A stretch of DNA of 64,000 bases. It comes from JARYGU01 sp033795365. Lineage in GTDB: Bacteria; Pseudomonadota; Alphaproteobacteria; Rhizobiales; Rhizobiaceae. The stretch lies in NCBI GenBank assembly GCA_033795365.1, contig JARYGU010000005.1, positions 124,001 to 188,000 of the forward strand, in the 5' to 3' direction. This document shows positions 9,320 through 17,006 of the stretch, in pieces. The notes beneath the pieces are model-generated. The model saw only the letters and a program-made list of their open reading frames with translations, made no database searches and was not told where the DNA came from. Within the stretch, counting starts at the first letter, position 1. Every line of letters starts with the position of its first letter. A program made the translations under genes and the position numbers.

Positions 9320-9745
9320 TCAGGTCTTCTCCGGCAGCACCTCTCCTTCGGGCGCGGTGTCCTCCTCGTTGTTTTCGAAGTTCTTCACGATGCCCATGAA
9401 GCGCTGGATCATTCTTTCCATGACGCCCATGGCGCGGTCAATCTCTTCGTCGCTCGGGAGCCTCGGTTTCAGGCCCGTTGCTCCGGAATTCGATCTTTCC
9501 TCGAGCGCCTCGACGCGGGCGGTCAGGAGATCCAGCTCCTTTTCGAAAGCCGCCCGTTCGTCGGCGGCCATGCGGCAGGTTATCTGCCCGTTCGCCTCCC
9601 TGCACAGCGACACCTCGCCGGTGACGGTGTCGAGGCGCACGAAGCCGCCGCCCGTCCGTTCCATCTGATAGCGCCCCTCGCCCTCGGCAAGCGCGCCGCT
9701 TGCCGCAAGAAGAAGGGGAAGCGTGAGAAGCGACAGGATTTTCAT
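9320..9745 (-). CDS. Conserved exported protein of unknown function
   Basis: A 141-residue product with a clear signal peptide (MKILSLLTLPLLLAASGALA, cleavage after ALA). The mature part opens with a short beta-rich stretch containing two cysteines (VSLCREANGQITC) that could form a disulfide, then a probable coiled coil (ERAAFEKELDLLTARVEALE), and an acidic C-terminal tail. GGAGGAAC precedes the ATG. I do not recognise a named family. It lies between a response regulator and a divergent DUF952 gene, neither of which suggests a role; a periplasmic location is the only safe inference. Confidence 0.72.
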   Translation of the reverse strand: MKILSLLTLPLLLAASGALAEGEGRYQMERTGGGFVRLDTVTGEVSLCREANGQITCRMAADERAAFEKELDLLTARVEALEERSNSGATGLKPRLPSDEEIDRAMGVMERMIQRFMGIVKNFENNEEDTAPEGEVLPEKT

Positions 9746-9853
9746 GCGGGTTCCTCCGGAAAATTCTGGTCGACCGCCGATCGCCCGTGGACAATCGGCT
9801 TTCTTTGCTGCAAGCGGTCCTTGAAGGGGCGGCCAAGCAGCGGAGACGGCACA

Positions 9854-10201
9854 ATGAGCAATATAGTCTATAAGATCGTTCCGACGAGTCTGTGGCAGAA
9901 AGCCAGAGAAAGTGGCGTTTTCGAAGGATCACCCGTCGATCTTGCCGATGGTTTCATCCATTTTTCGACGGCCGCGCAGGCCGAGGAAACCGCAGCGCGC
10001 CATTTCGCCGGACAGATCGACCTCCTGCTCGTCGCCGTCGATGGCGAAGCGCTCGGGGAAAAACTGGTCTTCGAACCCTCCCGCGGCGGTGATCTCTTTC
10101 CGCATCTCTACGCACCGTTGCCGCTTTCGGCCGTCCTCTGGGAGAAGCCGCTGCCGTTCGGGCCAGGCGACCGGCATGTCTTTCCGGAACTTGCGCGATG
10201 A
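9854..10201 (+). CDS. DUF952 family protein
   Basis: A 115-residue cytoplasmic protein with DUF952 hallmarks: YKIVPTSLWQKA near the N-terminus, the motif DGFIHFSTAAQ, HFAG, and LFPHLYAPLPLSAV near the end. The biochemical function of DUF952 is not established; structural resemblance to glutathione-S-transferase-linked or ADP-ribosyl-like folds has been discussed but I do not rely on it. Its stop overlaps the pyrD start (ATGA), so the two are almost certainly co-translated. That arrangement is common in rhizobia and suggests a house-keeping rather than accessory role. Confidence 0.87.
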   Translation: MSNIVYKIVPTSLWQKARESGVFEGSPVDLADGFIHFSTAAQAEETAARHFAGQIDLLLVAVDGEALGEKLVFEPSRGGDLFPHLYAPLPLSAVLWEKPLPFGPGDRHVFPELAR

Positions 10202-11283
10202 ACCCGGTCGAACGCATCGCCCGCAAGGGGCTCTTCCTCTTCGACCCGGAAACCGCCCATGGCCTTTCCGTCAAGGCGTTGAAGACCGGGCTCGTTCCGG
10301 CCTGCGCCGCAAGGCCCGATCCGCGGCTTGCCCAGACAGTGGCGGGGATCGAATTTCCCAATCCGCTCGGCATGGCCGCCGGCTACGACAAGAATGCCGA
10401 GGTACCGGAAGCGCTGATCCGTCTCGGCTTCGGCTTTGCCGAAATCGGAACCGTCACGCCGAAGGCGCAGGCGGGGAACCCGAAGCCCCGCATCTTCCGC
10501 CTTGCCGCCGACAATGCGGTGATCAACCGGCTCGGCTTCAACAACGAGGGCCATGCGGCCGCGCTTCGGCGGATGCGCTCCTGCTCGCGCCAGGCGCTGA
10601 TCGGCGTCAATATCGGCGCGAACAAGGACAGCGCCGACCGCATCGCCGACTACGTCGCCGGCATCCGCACCTTTTACGACGTCGCGCGCTATTTTACCGC
10701 AAACATTTCCTCGCCCAACACACCGGGCCTGCGCGACCTTCAAGCGCGCGAGAGCCTTGCAGCCCTCCTCTCTTCCATTCTTTCGGCGCGTGCCGAAGAG
10801 GCTGCGCGAAGCGGCAGGCGCGTGCCGGTCTTCCTGAAGATCGCCCCCGATCTTACGGAGGAAGGCCTGGACGACATCGCCGCGGAGGCCCTTTCCCACG
10901 ATCTCGACGGGCTGATCGTCTCCAACACCACGCTTTCGCGCGACGGCCTGACCGACCGCACCCAGGCGGGGGAAGCCGGAGGGCTCTCCGGCCGGCCGCT
11001 CTTTGCGAAATCCACCGCGGTTCTCGCGCGCATGCGCCGGCGCGTCGGCGAGGAGCTGCCGATCATCGGCGTCGGCGGCGTGGATTCGGCGGAGACGGCG
11101 GCGGAAAAGATCCGTGCGGGTGCCGACCTCGTGCAGCTCTATTCCTGCATGGTCTATGCCGGCCCCGGCCTTCCCGGCCGGATCGTCAGCGATCTCTCCG
11201 CGCTCTGCGACCGGGAGGGGCTTTCCTCCATCCGCGACATCCGCGGCACGAGAACGGACCACTGGGCAGGCCGGCCGCTCTGA
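10198..11283 (+). CDS. pyrD: Dihydroorotate dehydrogenase (quinone), class 2
   Basis: A 361-residue enzyme that oxidises dihydroorotate to orotate in pyrimidine synthesis, passing electrons to quinone. Visible features are the N-terminal membrane-associating helix region (VERIARKGLFLFDPETAHGL), FMN-binding NPLGMAAGYDKNAEVP (55-70), the catalytic-serine segment NISSPNTPGLRDLQ (169-182), FLKIAPDLTEEG and the phosphate-binding IIGVGGVDSAETA plus VQLYSCMVYAGPG near the end. The N-terminal extension and catalytic serine identify class 2 rather than the soluble class 1 enzyme. It is coupled to the DUF952 gene by a 4-base overlap. Confidence 0.95.
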   Translation: MNPVERIARKGLFLFDPETAHGLSVKALKTGLVPACAARPDPRLAQTVAGIEFPNPLGMAAGYDKNAEVPEALIRLGFGFAEIGTVTPKAQAGNPKPRIFRLAADNAVINRLGFNNEGHAAALRRMRSCSRQALIGVNIGANKDSADRIADYVAGIRTFYDVARYFTANISSPNTPGLRDLQARESLAALLSSILSARAEEAARSGRRVPVFLKIAPDLTEEGLDDIAAEALSHDLDGLIVSNTTLSRDGLTDRTQAGEAGGLSGRPLFAKSTAVLARMRRRVGEELPIIGVGGVDSAETAAEKIRAGADLVQLYSCMVYAGPGLPGRIVSDLSALCDREGLSSIRDIRGTRTDHWAGRPL

Positions 11284-11301
11284 CCTCGGAACGACCGGAC
11301 A

Positions 11302-12657
11302 CTACCGAGGCCGGCCGAAGGTCGCCGCGGCAAGCGAGGGCAGCCGGGCGGCGAGGAAAAGACCGCGCATCGCCAGGAACAGGTTGAGCGACAGCCACAG
11401 CCCGTGATTGCCGAGAAGCGGCACGAAGACGGCCAGCGCCGCCAGATAGCCGGCAAAGGCCGCCAGCATCATGTTGCGCATCGTTCTCGACCAGGTCGCT
11501 CCGATGAAGACGCCGTCCATCTGGAAGGCGAGAGCCCCGGTCACGGCGGTGAGCGCAGCCCAGGGCAGGTAGGCGGCAGCCTCCGCGCGCACGCTTTCCG
11601 TCGTCGTCAGGAGCGCGATCACATCCGTCCCGAACCCCAGGAAGAACAGCGTCGTGACCCCGCCAAGCCCGAAGGACCAGAGCATGGTGAGCTTCACCGC
11701 GCGGTCGAAGGCGGGCCGCCAGGCGGCGCCGAAAGCCCGCCCGACGAGCTGTTCGGCCGCATTGGCGAGCCCGTCGAGATAGTAGCCGGCGACGAGGAAG
11801 ATATTCATCAGCACCGCATTGGCCGCGAGTGCCACCGGGCCGAGCGAGCTGCCGATCCTGGTCATGAGCGCGAAGGCGCCGATCAGGACGAAGGTGCGGA
11901 TCATGATGTCGCGGTTGAGCGAGAAAAGGGCCCGCAGCCGATCCCGCGCAAGGATTTCCGCACGCGTCGGCCGGTGCGCCCGATCGAAGCGCGGCAGCAC
12001 GATGAGCACGCCCGCAACCAGGCCCGCAGCCTCGCCGATCACCGTGCCCCAGGCGATGCCGGCGATCCCCCAGCCGTAGGAAAGCCCAAGCAGGATCGAG
12101 AGGACGATATTGACGCCGTTGACGATGCTCTGGAGCAGGAGCCCCGTCATGCCCTGCCCGCGGCCGAGCACGAAACCGAGCAGCGCATAATTGCCGAGCG
12201 CCATCGGCCCCGCGAGAATGCGGATCGAGAAGTAGGTTGCGGTCGCCTCGGCGACGCCCGCAGGCGGCGCCATGAGGAAAAGCCCCGCCTTCAGAAGCAG
12301 AGGCGAGAAAACAACGATCAGCAGACCGCAGCCGAGCGCGGTCAGGAGCGCGCGCCAGAAGACGGCCTGCTGCTCCCGCCGGTCGCCGCGCCCGAAGGAC
12401 TGTGCGACCAGGCCGGTGGTCGAGGCGCGCAGGAAATTGAAGCTGCCGAGGATGAGATCGAAGAGGACGGCGCCGACGGCCAGGCCGGCCAGCGCCTCGG
12501 GCGAGCCGAGCCGGCCGGCCACAGCGGTATCGGTGATGCCGAGGAGCGGTGTGGTCAGGAAGCCGAGCGTCATTGGGATGGCGATCGACAGCACGAGGCG
12601 GTGCGTTACCTCGAACGGCCCGGACGGATCCTTGTCCGACGATGCTGCCTGATCCAT
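11302..12657 (-). CDS. MATE family multidrug/metabolite efflux transporter
   Basis: A 451-residue membrane protein with twelve predicted helices arranged as two similar halves. The N-terminal half has IAIPMTLGFLTTPLLGITDTAVAG, the DinF-subgroup MATE motif; the corresponding repeat falls near residue 250 (MIRTFVLIGAFALM). MATE proteins export cations or drugs in exchange for sodium or protons across the inner membrane; the substrate here is unknown. AGGGAGT precedes the ATG. It is convergent with pyrD and probably shares a promoter region with nothing else; the CAP-domain gene upstream on the same strand is 41 bases away and may be co-transcribed. Confidence 0.9.
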   Translation of the reverse strand: MDQAASSDKDPSGPFEVTHRLVLSIAIPMTLGFLTTPLLGITDTAVAGRLGSPEALAGLAVGAVLFDLILGSFNFLRASTTGLVAQSFGRGDRREQQAVFWRALLTALGCGLLIVVFSPLLLKAGLFLMAPPAGVAEATATYFSIRILAGPMALGNYALLGFVLGRGQGMTGLLLQSIVNGVNIVLSILLGLSYGWGIAGIAWGTVIGEAAGLVAGVLIVLPRFDRAHRPTRAEILARDRLRALFSLNRDIMIRTFVLIGAFALMTRIGSSLGPVALAANAVLMNIFLVAGYYLDGLANAAEQLVGRAFGAAWRPAFDRAVKLTMLWSFGLGGVTTLFFLGFGTDVIALLTTTESVRAEAAAYLPWAALTAVTGALAFQMDGVFIGATWSRTMRNMMLAAFAGYLAALAVFVPLLGNHGLWLSLNLFLAMRGLFLAARLPSLAAATFGRPR

Positions 12658-12698
12658 TTCTGCTACTCCCTTGCGCCTCGCCGCCGCAGGGAATCGGC

Positions 12699-13211
12699 TC
12701 AGCTCGACAGCACCATGGCCCAGTAGGGCCTGCCTCCGGAAGACGGATTCGTCACGACGGCAACGCCGAGGCCGCGATAGCTGCTGCCCAGCATGTTTTC
12801 GAGGTGCTTCGGGGAACGATACCAGGCCTCGAAGGCGGCGACGGCGTCCGTCTGGCCGGCGGCAATATTCTCGGCGGCAGGCAGGGCGACATCCATGCTC
12901 TTCATGCGTTTCAGGAAACTGGCGCCGAGGCCGATATTGTGCTCCATGCGCCCGGCCGCCGCCATGCGGGCCGCCTGATCCATGGCGGCGCGCGCCGCCG
13001 CCCGGTCGCCTGCGAGCGGCGAAAGTCCCCGTTCGGCACGCAGTTTGTTGATGAGACCGAGCGTCTCATCCGTCTGGTCCTCGCCGGTACCCGACGAGGG
13101 CGAAAGCACGCCCGTGGTCGAACAGCCGGCGGCAACAGCGGCAAGCGTCGCGACCGCACCCGTCAGGAAGGCTCTGCGGCCCGCCCGCTTCGTCAAAAGA
13201 GATGAGTTCAT
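12699..13211 (-). CDS. CAP/SCP-domain exported lipoprotein
   Basis: A 170-residue product. The N-terminus KRAGRRAFLTGAVATLAAVA followed by AGCSTTG combines a twin-arginine-like motif with a lipobox cysteine at about residue 30, so it is probably a lipidated envelope protein. The rest is a bacterial CAP domain: LINKLRAERGLSPL, AAMDQAARMAAAGRMEHN, AAENIAAG, FEAWYRSPKHLENML and YRGLGVAVV, with the His and Glu residues of the CAP cavity present. Bacterial CAP proteins are extracytoplasmic with mostly unknown function. Its ATG lies two bases after the stop of the upstream small membrane gene, which implies translational coupling. Confidence 0.88.
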   Translation of the reverse strand: MNSSLLTKRAGRRAFLTGAVATLAAVAAGCSTTGVLSPSSGTGEDQTDETLGLINKLRAERGLSPLAGDRAAARAAMDQAARMAAAGRMEHNIGLGASFLKRMKSMDVALPAAENIAAGQTDAVAAFEAWYRSPKHLENMLGSSYRGLGVAVVTNPSSGGRPYWAMVLSS

Positions 13212-13213
13212 GT

Positions 13214-13480
13214 TCAGCGTCGGTAGCTCAGCAGCCGTATCAGCAGGAAGGCCGGCACGACGATCACCGCGCCGAGGACAAGATAGTCGCCGACCCGGCC
13301 GAGCGCGGCAAAGCCGCCATGCCAGAGATCGAGCGCGAAATCGCGGATCCCGTAGAGGATGTCATAGGGATACCAGCCGAAGACCGACATCAGGAAGCCG
13401 GCGGCAACCGAGATGACGATCAGCTTGATCGCCGCCCTGAGCGGGGTATCGCCGAGAAATCTGTTGAGCCCGTCCGCCAT
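13214..13480 (-). CDS. Small two-helix membrane protein (DUF6460-like)
   Basis: An 88-residue protein with two hydrophobic helices (AIKLIVISVAAGFLMSVFGW and VGDYLVLGAVIVVPAFLLIRL) separated by an aromatic, acidic loop. Size and the pattern WYPYDILYGIRDF match a conserved alphaproteobacterial family I recall as DUF6460; no biochemical role is known. ATG 13480 is preceded by AAAGGAGAG; the longer in-frame version adds a serine/arginine-rich leader unlike the family. It is directly followed by the CAP lipoprotein gene, so the two probably function in the envelope together. Confidence 0.78.
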   Translation of the reverse strand: MADGLNRFLGDTPLRAAIKLIVISVAAGFLMSVFGWYPYDILYGIRDFALDLWHGGFAALGRVGDYLVLGAVIVVPAFLLIRLLSYRR

Positions 13481-13633
13481 TCGCCTGCTCTCCTTTTGTG
13501 CGGTTCGCCCTGACATAAGCGGCTCCGCCCAAAGCCGCAAGGGCGGCCGCGAACCGCTTGTTTCAGATTCCGCTTGCCTTTTGCCGAGAAGCCGCCAAGA
13601 GCTTCGCCAGTTCATCGACATTTTCGGCCATCC

Positions 13634-14584
13634 ATGTCACCGATCCAGCTTTCCTCCGGCGATCTCATCGCCGACCGTCGCGCAGACTATGCCCGCATGC
13701 TCGCCGAGAGCGGCGAATTCGCCGAGGCCGCCGAACTGATGGAACAGGCGCTGGAACAGGCCCCCGGATGGGCCGCCGGCTGGTTCCGGCTCGCCGAATA
13801 TGCCGAGAAATCCGGCCGGAAAACGGCGGCGACGGAAGCGCTTGCCCGCGTCCTTGCGCTCGATCCCGGGGATATCTTCGGCGCCGGCTTGAAACTGGCG
13901 GTGCTCGGCGCCGCCGAGATGCCGCCAAGCCCGCCGAGCCGCTATGTCGAACGGCTCTTCGACGACTATGCCGGCCGGTTCGACACGTCTCTCGTCGACA
14001 AGCTGAACTACAGCGTGCCGGAAAAGCTCGCCGCCCTCGTTCTTGACCACGCCGGAGAGGATGCGCGCTTTGTCCTTGTCACCGATCTCGGCTGCGGTAC
14101 CGGCCTCTTCGGCGAAAGGATCCGCGCCCGCGCCGGGTTCCTCGAAGGCTTCGATCTCTCGGCCAACATGCTTGCGAAGGCAGAGGAAAAGGCCGTCTAC
14201 GACCGGCTGATGCAAGCCGATCTTTCCCTGCCGGCGGCGCAATCCGGCCTGTTCGGCCCGGACCTCGCGGACATGCGGGCCGATCTCGCCAGCGCGGCCG
14301 ACGTGTTGATGTATCTCGGCGATCTTTCGGAGGTTTTCGACATCGCCGCGCGGCTTGTCGCGCCCGGGGGGCTGTTCGCCTTTTCCGTGGAAGATGCCGG
14401 CAGCCGGCCCGGCTTCGCCCTGCAGCCGTCCCTTCGTTACGCCCACTCGTCAGCCTTCATACACGAGCGCTGCACGGCGAGCGGCTTTGCTCCCGTCGCT
14501 GAAGAGAGGACGGTCATCCGGACGGATGGCGGAAAACCCGTTCACGGCATCCTGTTCCTCACCCGCCGCAACGCCGTCGCTTGA
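13634..14584 (+). CDS. TPR-containing SAM-dependent methyltransferase
   Basis: A 316-residue cytoplasmic protein. Residues about 15-85 contain two TPR-like helical repeats (FAEAAELMEQALEQAPGW and AATEALARVLALDPGD). After a conserved linker (PSRYVERLFDDYAGRFDTSL) comes a class I methyltransferase domain with motif I VTDLGCGTGLFGERI, post-I acidic GFDLSANMLAKA and ASAADVLMYLGDL. This domain order matches a family of predicted TPR-methyltransferases (COG4976) whose substrate is unknown. ATG 13634 begins the recognisable fold. It precedes the YitT gene by 55 bases on the same strand. Confidence 0.88.
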   Translation: MSPIQLSSGDLIADRRADYARMLAESGEFAEAAELMEQALEQAPGWAAGWFRLAEYAEKSGRKTAATEALARVLALDPGDIFGAGLKLAVLGAAEMPPSPPSRYVERLFDDYAGRFDTSLVDKLNYSVPEKLAALVLDHAGEDARFVLVTDLGCGTGLFGERIRARAGFLEGFDLSANMLAKAEEKAVYDRLMQADLSLPAAQSGLFGPDLADMRADLASAADVLMYLGDLSEVFDIAARLVAPGGLFAFSVEDAGSRPGFALQPSLRYAHSSAFIHERCTASGFAPVAEERTVIRTDGGKPVHGILFLTRRNAVA

Positions 14585-14639
14585 TCATATTGCGCCGCAG
14601 TATAAAACCATATCGGATCGCGGAGACGGAGACAGACGA

Positions 14640-15275
14640 ATGAGCGCAGACAGGCGGCGTTTCGGCTTCTGGAACCCGACCCCGACCCGTCACACCGCAT
14701 TGGAGGATGCGCAGGGCGTATTTACCGGAAGCGTCGTGGCGGCTCTCGGCCTGTCGCTCATGGCAAGTGCCGGGCTGGTCGCCAGCGGCGTGGCGGGCGT
14801 GGCCTTCGTTCTGCATTACCTGACCGGATACAGCTTCGGCCTGTACTACACCGTTATCAACCTGCCCTTCTACATCCTCTCGCTCAGCCGGCTCGGCAAG
14901 GGTTTCACCCTCAAGACATTCGTCGCCGTCGGCCTGACGTCGCTCATCACCGAAGTCCAGCCGCGGCTCCTATCGATTGAGAGCCTGGAGCCGATGTGGA
15001 CGGCGCTCGTCGCCGGCCTTCTGCTCGGCTACGGTCTCCTGGCGCTCTATCGCCATCGCGCGAGCCTCGGCGGCCTCGGCATCCTCGCCGTCTTCCTGCA
15101 GGATCGTTTCGGCTGGCGGGCGGGGCTGGTCCAGCTCGCCTTCGATATCGTCGTGCTTGCCGCCGCCCTCGCAGTCGCCGCCCCGTTCATCGTGCTCTGC
15201 TCGGTAATCGGGGCGTTGGTGCTGAACCTGTTCCTGACGATCAATCACCGATCGGACCGCTATATCGCAATGTAG
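14640..15275 (+). CDS. YitT family membrane protein
   Basis: A 211-residue protein with five predicted transmembrane helices, starting after a basic N-terminus. TGSVVAALGLSLMASAGLVA, GVAFVLHYLTGYSFGLYYTV and NLPFYILSLSRLGKGFTLKT are the conserved opening of the YitT/DUF161 family; the C-terminal DUF2179 cytoplasmic domain found in many homologues is missing, which is the usual short alphaproteobacterial form. Transport or signalling roles have been proposed for the family but no substrate is known. It may be co-transcribed with the methyltransferase upstream, and it is convergent with the small exported protein cluster. Confidence 0.88.
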   Translation: MSADRRRFGFWNPTPTRHTALEDAQGVFTGSVVAALGLSLMASAGLVASGVAGVAFVLHYLTGYSFGLYYTVINLPFYILSLSRLGKGFTLKTFVAVGLTSLITEVQPRLLSIESLEPMWTALVAGLLLGYGLLALYRHRASLGGLGILAVFLQDRFGWRAGLVQLAFDIVVLAAALAVAAPFIVLCSVIGALVLNLFLTINHRSDRYIAM

Positions 15276-15307
15276 ATGCGGGTCCATGCCCAACACACGC
15301 AAAGAAA

Positions 15308-15342
15308 ATCGGCCCTTCCGGGGGAGGTCCGGAAAGGCCGAT
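15308..15342 (-). terminator. Rho-independent terminator for the exported-peptide cluster
   Basis: A 14-base stem (ATCGGCCCTTCCGG at 15308-15321 against CCGGAAAGGCCGAT at 15329-15342, one mismatch) closes on a 7-base loop. Read on the minus strand it is followed by TTTTCTTT, which makes it an intrinsic terminator for the last gene of the cluster; on the plus strand it may also serve the YitT gene. Confidence 0.8.
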
Positions 15343-15366
15343 GATTTGGCAAGTCTGCCTTGCGGC

Positions 15367-15639
15367 TTAGTCGTAGACGACGCTGCCCGGATCGGCATCA
15401 CCGCTGCGGTTTGCCGAAGGATCCGCCAGTTCTTCGTCCAGCGTATTTTGGACCGGAGAGTTCCCACGGATCGACCCCGTCGACATGGAGTCGAACATAC
15501 CCCTGTCCTCATTCATCACCGGTTCGCCGGCATGGGGACCGGACTGAATGACGTCCGTACGGCTGACATACGGGTTTTCTGCAAAAGCCGCACCGGCCGA
15601 AAGCGACAGAGCCGCGATGGTCAAAGCGAGTTTTTTCAT
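15367..15639 (-). CDS. Small exported protein, paralogue 1 of a tandem array
   Basis: A 90-residue product with signal peptide MKKLALTIAALSLSAGAAFA. The mature protein opens with ENPYVSRTDVIQSGPHAG, the block shared by all four members of this array, then a unique acidic tail ending in GDADPGSVVYD. AAGGAG precedes the ATG at 15639; the longer open frame lacks a site. The family is unknown to me. A strong terminator lies downstream and another one upstream (15760-15794), so this copy probably has its own promoter. The mature protein has no cysteine and no membrane segment, suggesting a free periplasmic or secreted peptide. Confidence 0.8.
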   Translation of the reverse strand: MKKLALTIAALSLSAGAAFAENPYVSRTDVIQSGPHAGEPVMNEDRGMFDSMSTGSIRGNSPVQNTLDEELADPSANRSGDADPGSVVYD

Positions 15640-15759
15640 CGTTTCACTCCTTGTATTTCGTCGGTTGCAATCGGAAAACGGAGCAGCGTGCAAAGGGTTC
15701 CGCGCTCTTTTCGCGCAGTAACGGTTTCGTGTTCGGGAATGCCTCTGCGGAAAAACGGC

Positions 15760-15794
15760 AACGGTCTCCGCCGGACTGACCGGCGAAGACCGTT
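15760..15794 (-). terminator. Rho-independent terminator between exported-peptide paralogues 1 and 2
   Basis: A 15-base stem (AACGGTCTCCGCCGG at 15760-15774 against CCGGCGAAGACCGTT at 15780-15794, one G-U pair) with a 5-base loop; on the minus strand it is followed by GCCGTTTTT. It separates the transcript of paralogue 2 from that of paralogue 1. Confidence 0.75.
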
Positions 15795-15828
15795 TATGAT
15801 CGGTCGGGACGATACGCCCGGCCTAAGC

Positions 15829-16086
15829 TTAGTTGTTGCCCGCCCAATCCGGACGTTCAAACCGGCCCGACTTTGCGAAATGGGCCTTTTCGAACTCGGA
15901 GGTCCTTACATGAGGCGCACCGAAGACGGTTTCACCGATCGATGCCGTAGTGGCCTGATCGACGATCGGCTTTCCGGCGTTCGGGCCGGACTGGATCACG
16001 TCGGTGCGGCTGACATAGGGGTTTTCCGCAAAGGCTGCACCGGCCGAAAGCGAAAGGGCGGCTATGGTGATTGCAAGTTTCTTCAT
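15829..16086 (-). CDS. Small exported protein, paralogue 2 of a tandem array
   Basis: An 85-residue product. The signal peptide MKKLAITIAALSLSAGAAFA and the first mature residues ENPYVSRTDVIQSGPNAG are nearly identical to the neighbours, then KPIVDQATTASIGETVFGAP, and a tail unlike the others ending in RFERPDWAGNN. AAGGAGT precedes the ATG. The PIVDQATTAS segment is also found in paralogue 4 (AIVDQATTASVS), so copies 2 and 4 look most closely related over the middle. Function unknown; predicted extracytoplasmic. It lies 33 bases downstream of paralogue 3 on the same strand. Confidence 0.8.
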   Translation of the reverse strand: MKKLAITIAALSLSAGAAFAENPYVSRTDVIQSGPNAGKPIVDQATTASIGETVFGAPHVRTSEFEKAHFAKSGRFERPDWAGNN

Positions 16087-16119
16087 GATCTTACTCCTTC
16101 TGCGATTTGGGCCGAATTC

Positions 16120-16380
16120 TTACCGGCCGGAAAGGACGCGCTGATTGGTGGGCGCGATGTGATCGGCGACGGAATGGTTCCGGCTGAACGCACGGCCGTC
16201 ACCGGAGATCGAGCCGGTGGTGCCATAGTCAAAGATCGAAGCGCTGGTGCGACGATCGATCGGCTGGCCGGCATACGGACCGGACTGGATAACGTCGGTG
16301 CGGCTGACATAGGGATTCTCGGCAAAGGCGGCACCGGCGGAAAGCGAAAGTGCTGCGATGGCGATTGCGAACTTCTTCAT
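16120..16380 (-). CDS. Small exported protein, paralogue 3 of a tandem array
   Basis: An 86-residue product with signal peptide MKKFAIAIAALSLSAGAAFA and the common mature start ENPYVSRTDVIQSGPYAG. The middle differs (QPIDRRTSASIFDYGTTGSI), but the last residues HIAPTNQRVLSGR match the end of paralogue 4 (NVAPINQRVLSGR). Its ribosome-binding site (AGAGAG) is weaker than those of its neighbours. Shared ends with a divergent centre suggest duplication followed by change or gene conversion. Function unknown. Confidence 0.8.
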   Translation of the reverse strand: MKKFAIAIAALSLSAGAAFAENPYVSRTDVIQSGPYAGQPIDRRTSASIFDYGTTGSISGDGRAFSRNHSVADHIAPTNQRVLSGR

Positions 16381-16420
16381 AATTTCAATCTCTCTTCAGT
16401 CTTGGATAGTCTTGGGAGGT

Positions 16421-16660
16421 TCAGCGGCCCGAAAGGACACGCTGGTTGATCGGAGCGACATTCTGGGCGACGGTATGGTGCGTCTTGCCCATGGCTGCGG
16501 CTTCTCCGGAAACGGAAGCGGTGGTCGCCTGGTCGACGATCGCACTGCCGGCGTTCGGGCCGGACTGGATGACGTCGGTGCGGCTGACATAGGGGTTTTC
16601 CGCGAAGGCGGCACCGGCGGAAAGCGAAAATGCGGCGATGGCGATTGCGAGCTTGTTCAT
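16421..16660 (-). CDS. Small exported protein, paralogue 4 of a tandem array
   Basis: A 79-residue product, the first gene of the array in transcription order. It has signal peptide MNKLAIAIAAFSLSAGAAFA, the common mature block ENPYVSRTDVIQSGPNAG, the segment AIVDQATTASVSGEAAAMG and the end VAPINQRVLSGR. AAGGGA precedes the ATG. No terminator is evident between this gene and paralogues 3 and 2, whose gaps are 40 and 33 bases, so the three are probably one operon with a promoter in the 346-base space upstream. Function unknown. Confidence 0.8.
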   Translation of the reverse strand: MNKLAIAIAAFSLSAGAAFAENPYVSRTDVIQSGPNAGSAIVDQATTASVSGEAAAMGKTHHTVAQNVAPINQRVLSGR

Positions 16661-17006
16661 GATCTTGGTCCCTTGTAACGTCTGGTGTGGCTGTCTGGTT
16701 TGACTGAAGCGTCGTTCGTTTCTGCGCTTCGGTGAACTTCATATGGCCCCCTTCCCGCCGAGCTTGAAGCCCGCGTTCCGACAACAAAATGTCAATCAAG
16801 GGTGAACAACAATCGCGTGATCCGGCCTTGAAAAAGGGCGGGCGCGATCCTTATGCCCATAGGCAGGCGATCGCTGACCGAGAAACGCCACAATTGGCAT
16901 CACGCGCTCCCGGCCTGCACGTTCTTGAAAAAATCGGGGCCTCACGCGGCTTCACATTCTTGTGCCGTGGTTTAGGGTCAGTACCCATTGAATTCGTCCA
17001 TTCAGC
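16661..17006. other. Intergenic region, divergent promoters
   Basis: This 346-base gap separates the exported-peptide array (minus) from the DEXH helicase gene (plus) and must hold both promoters. I see no convincing RNA gene, dyad longer than 8 bases or coding frame in it; the short open frames present are arginine/proline-rich and lack ribosome-binding sites. Confidence 0.6.
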
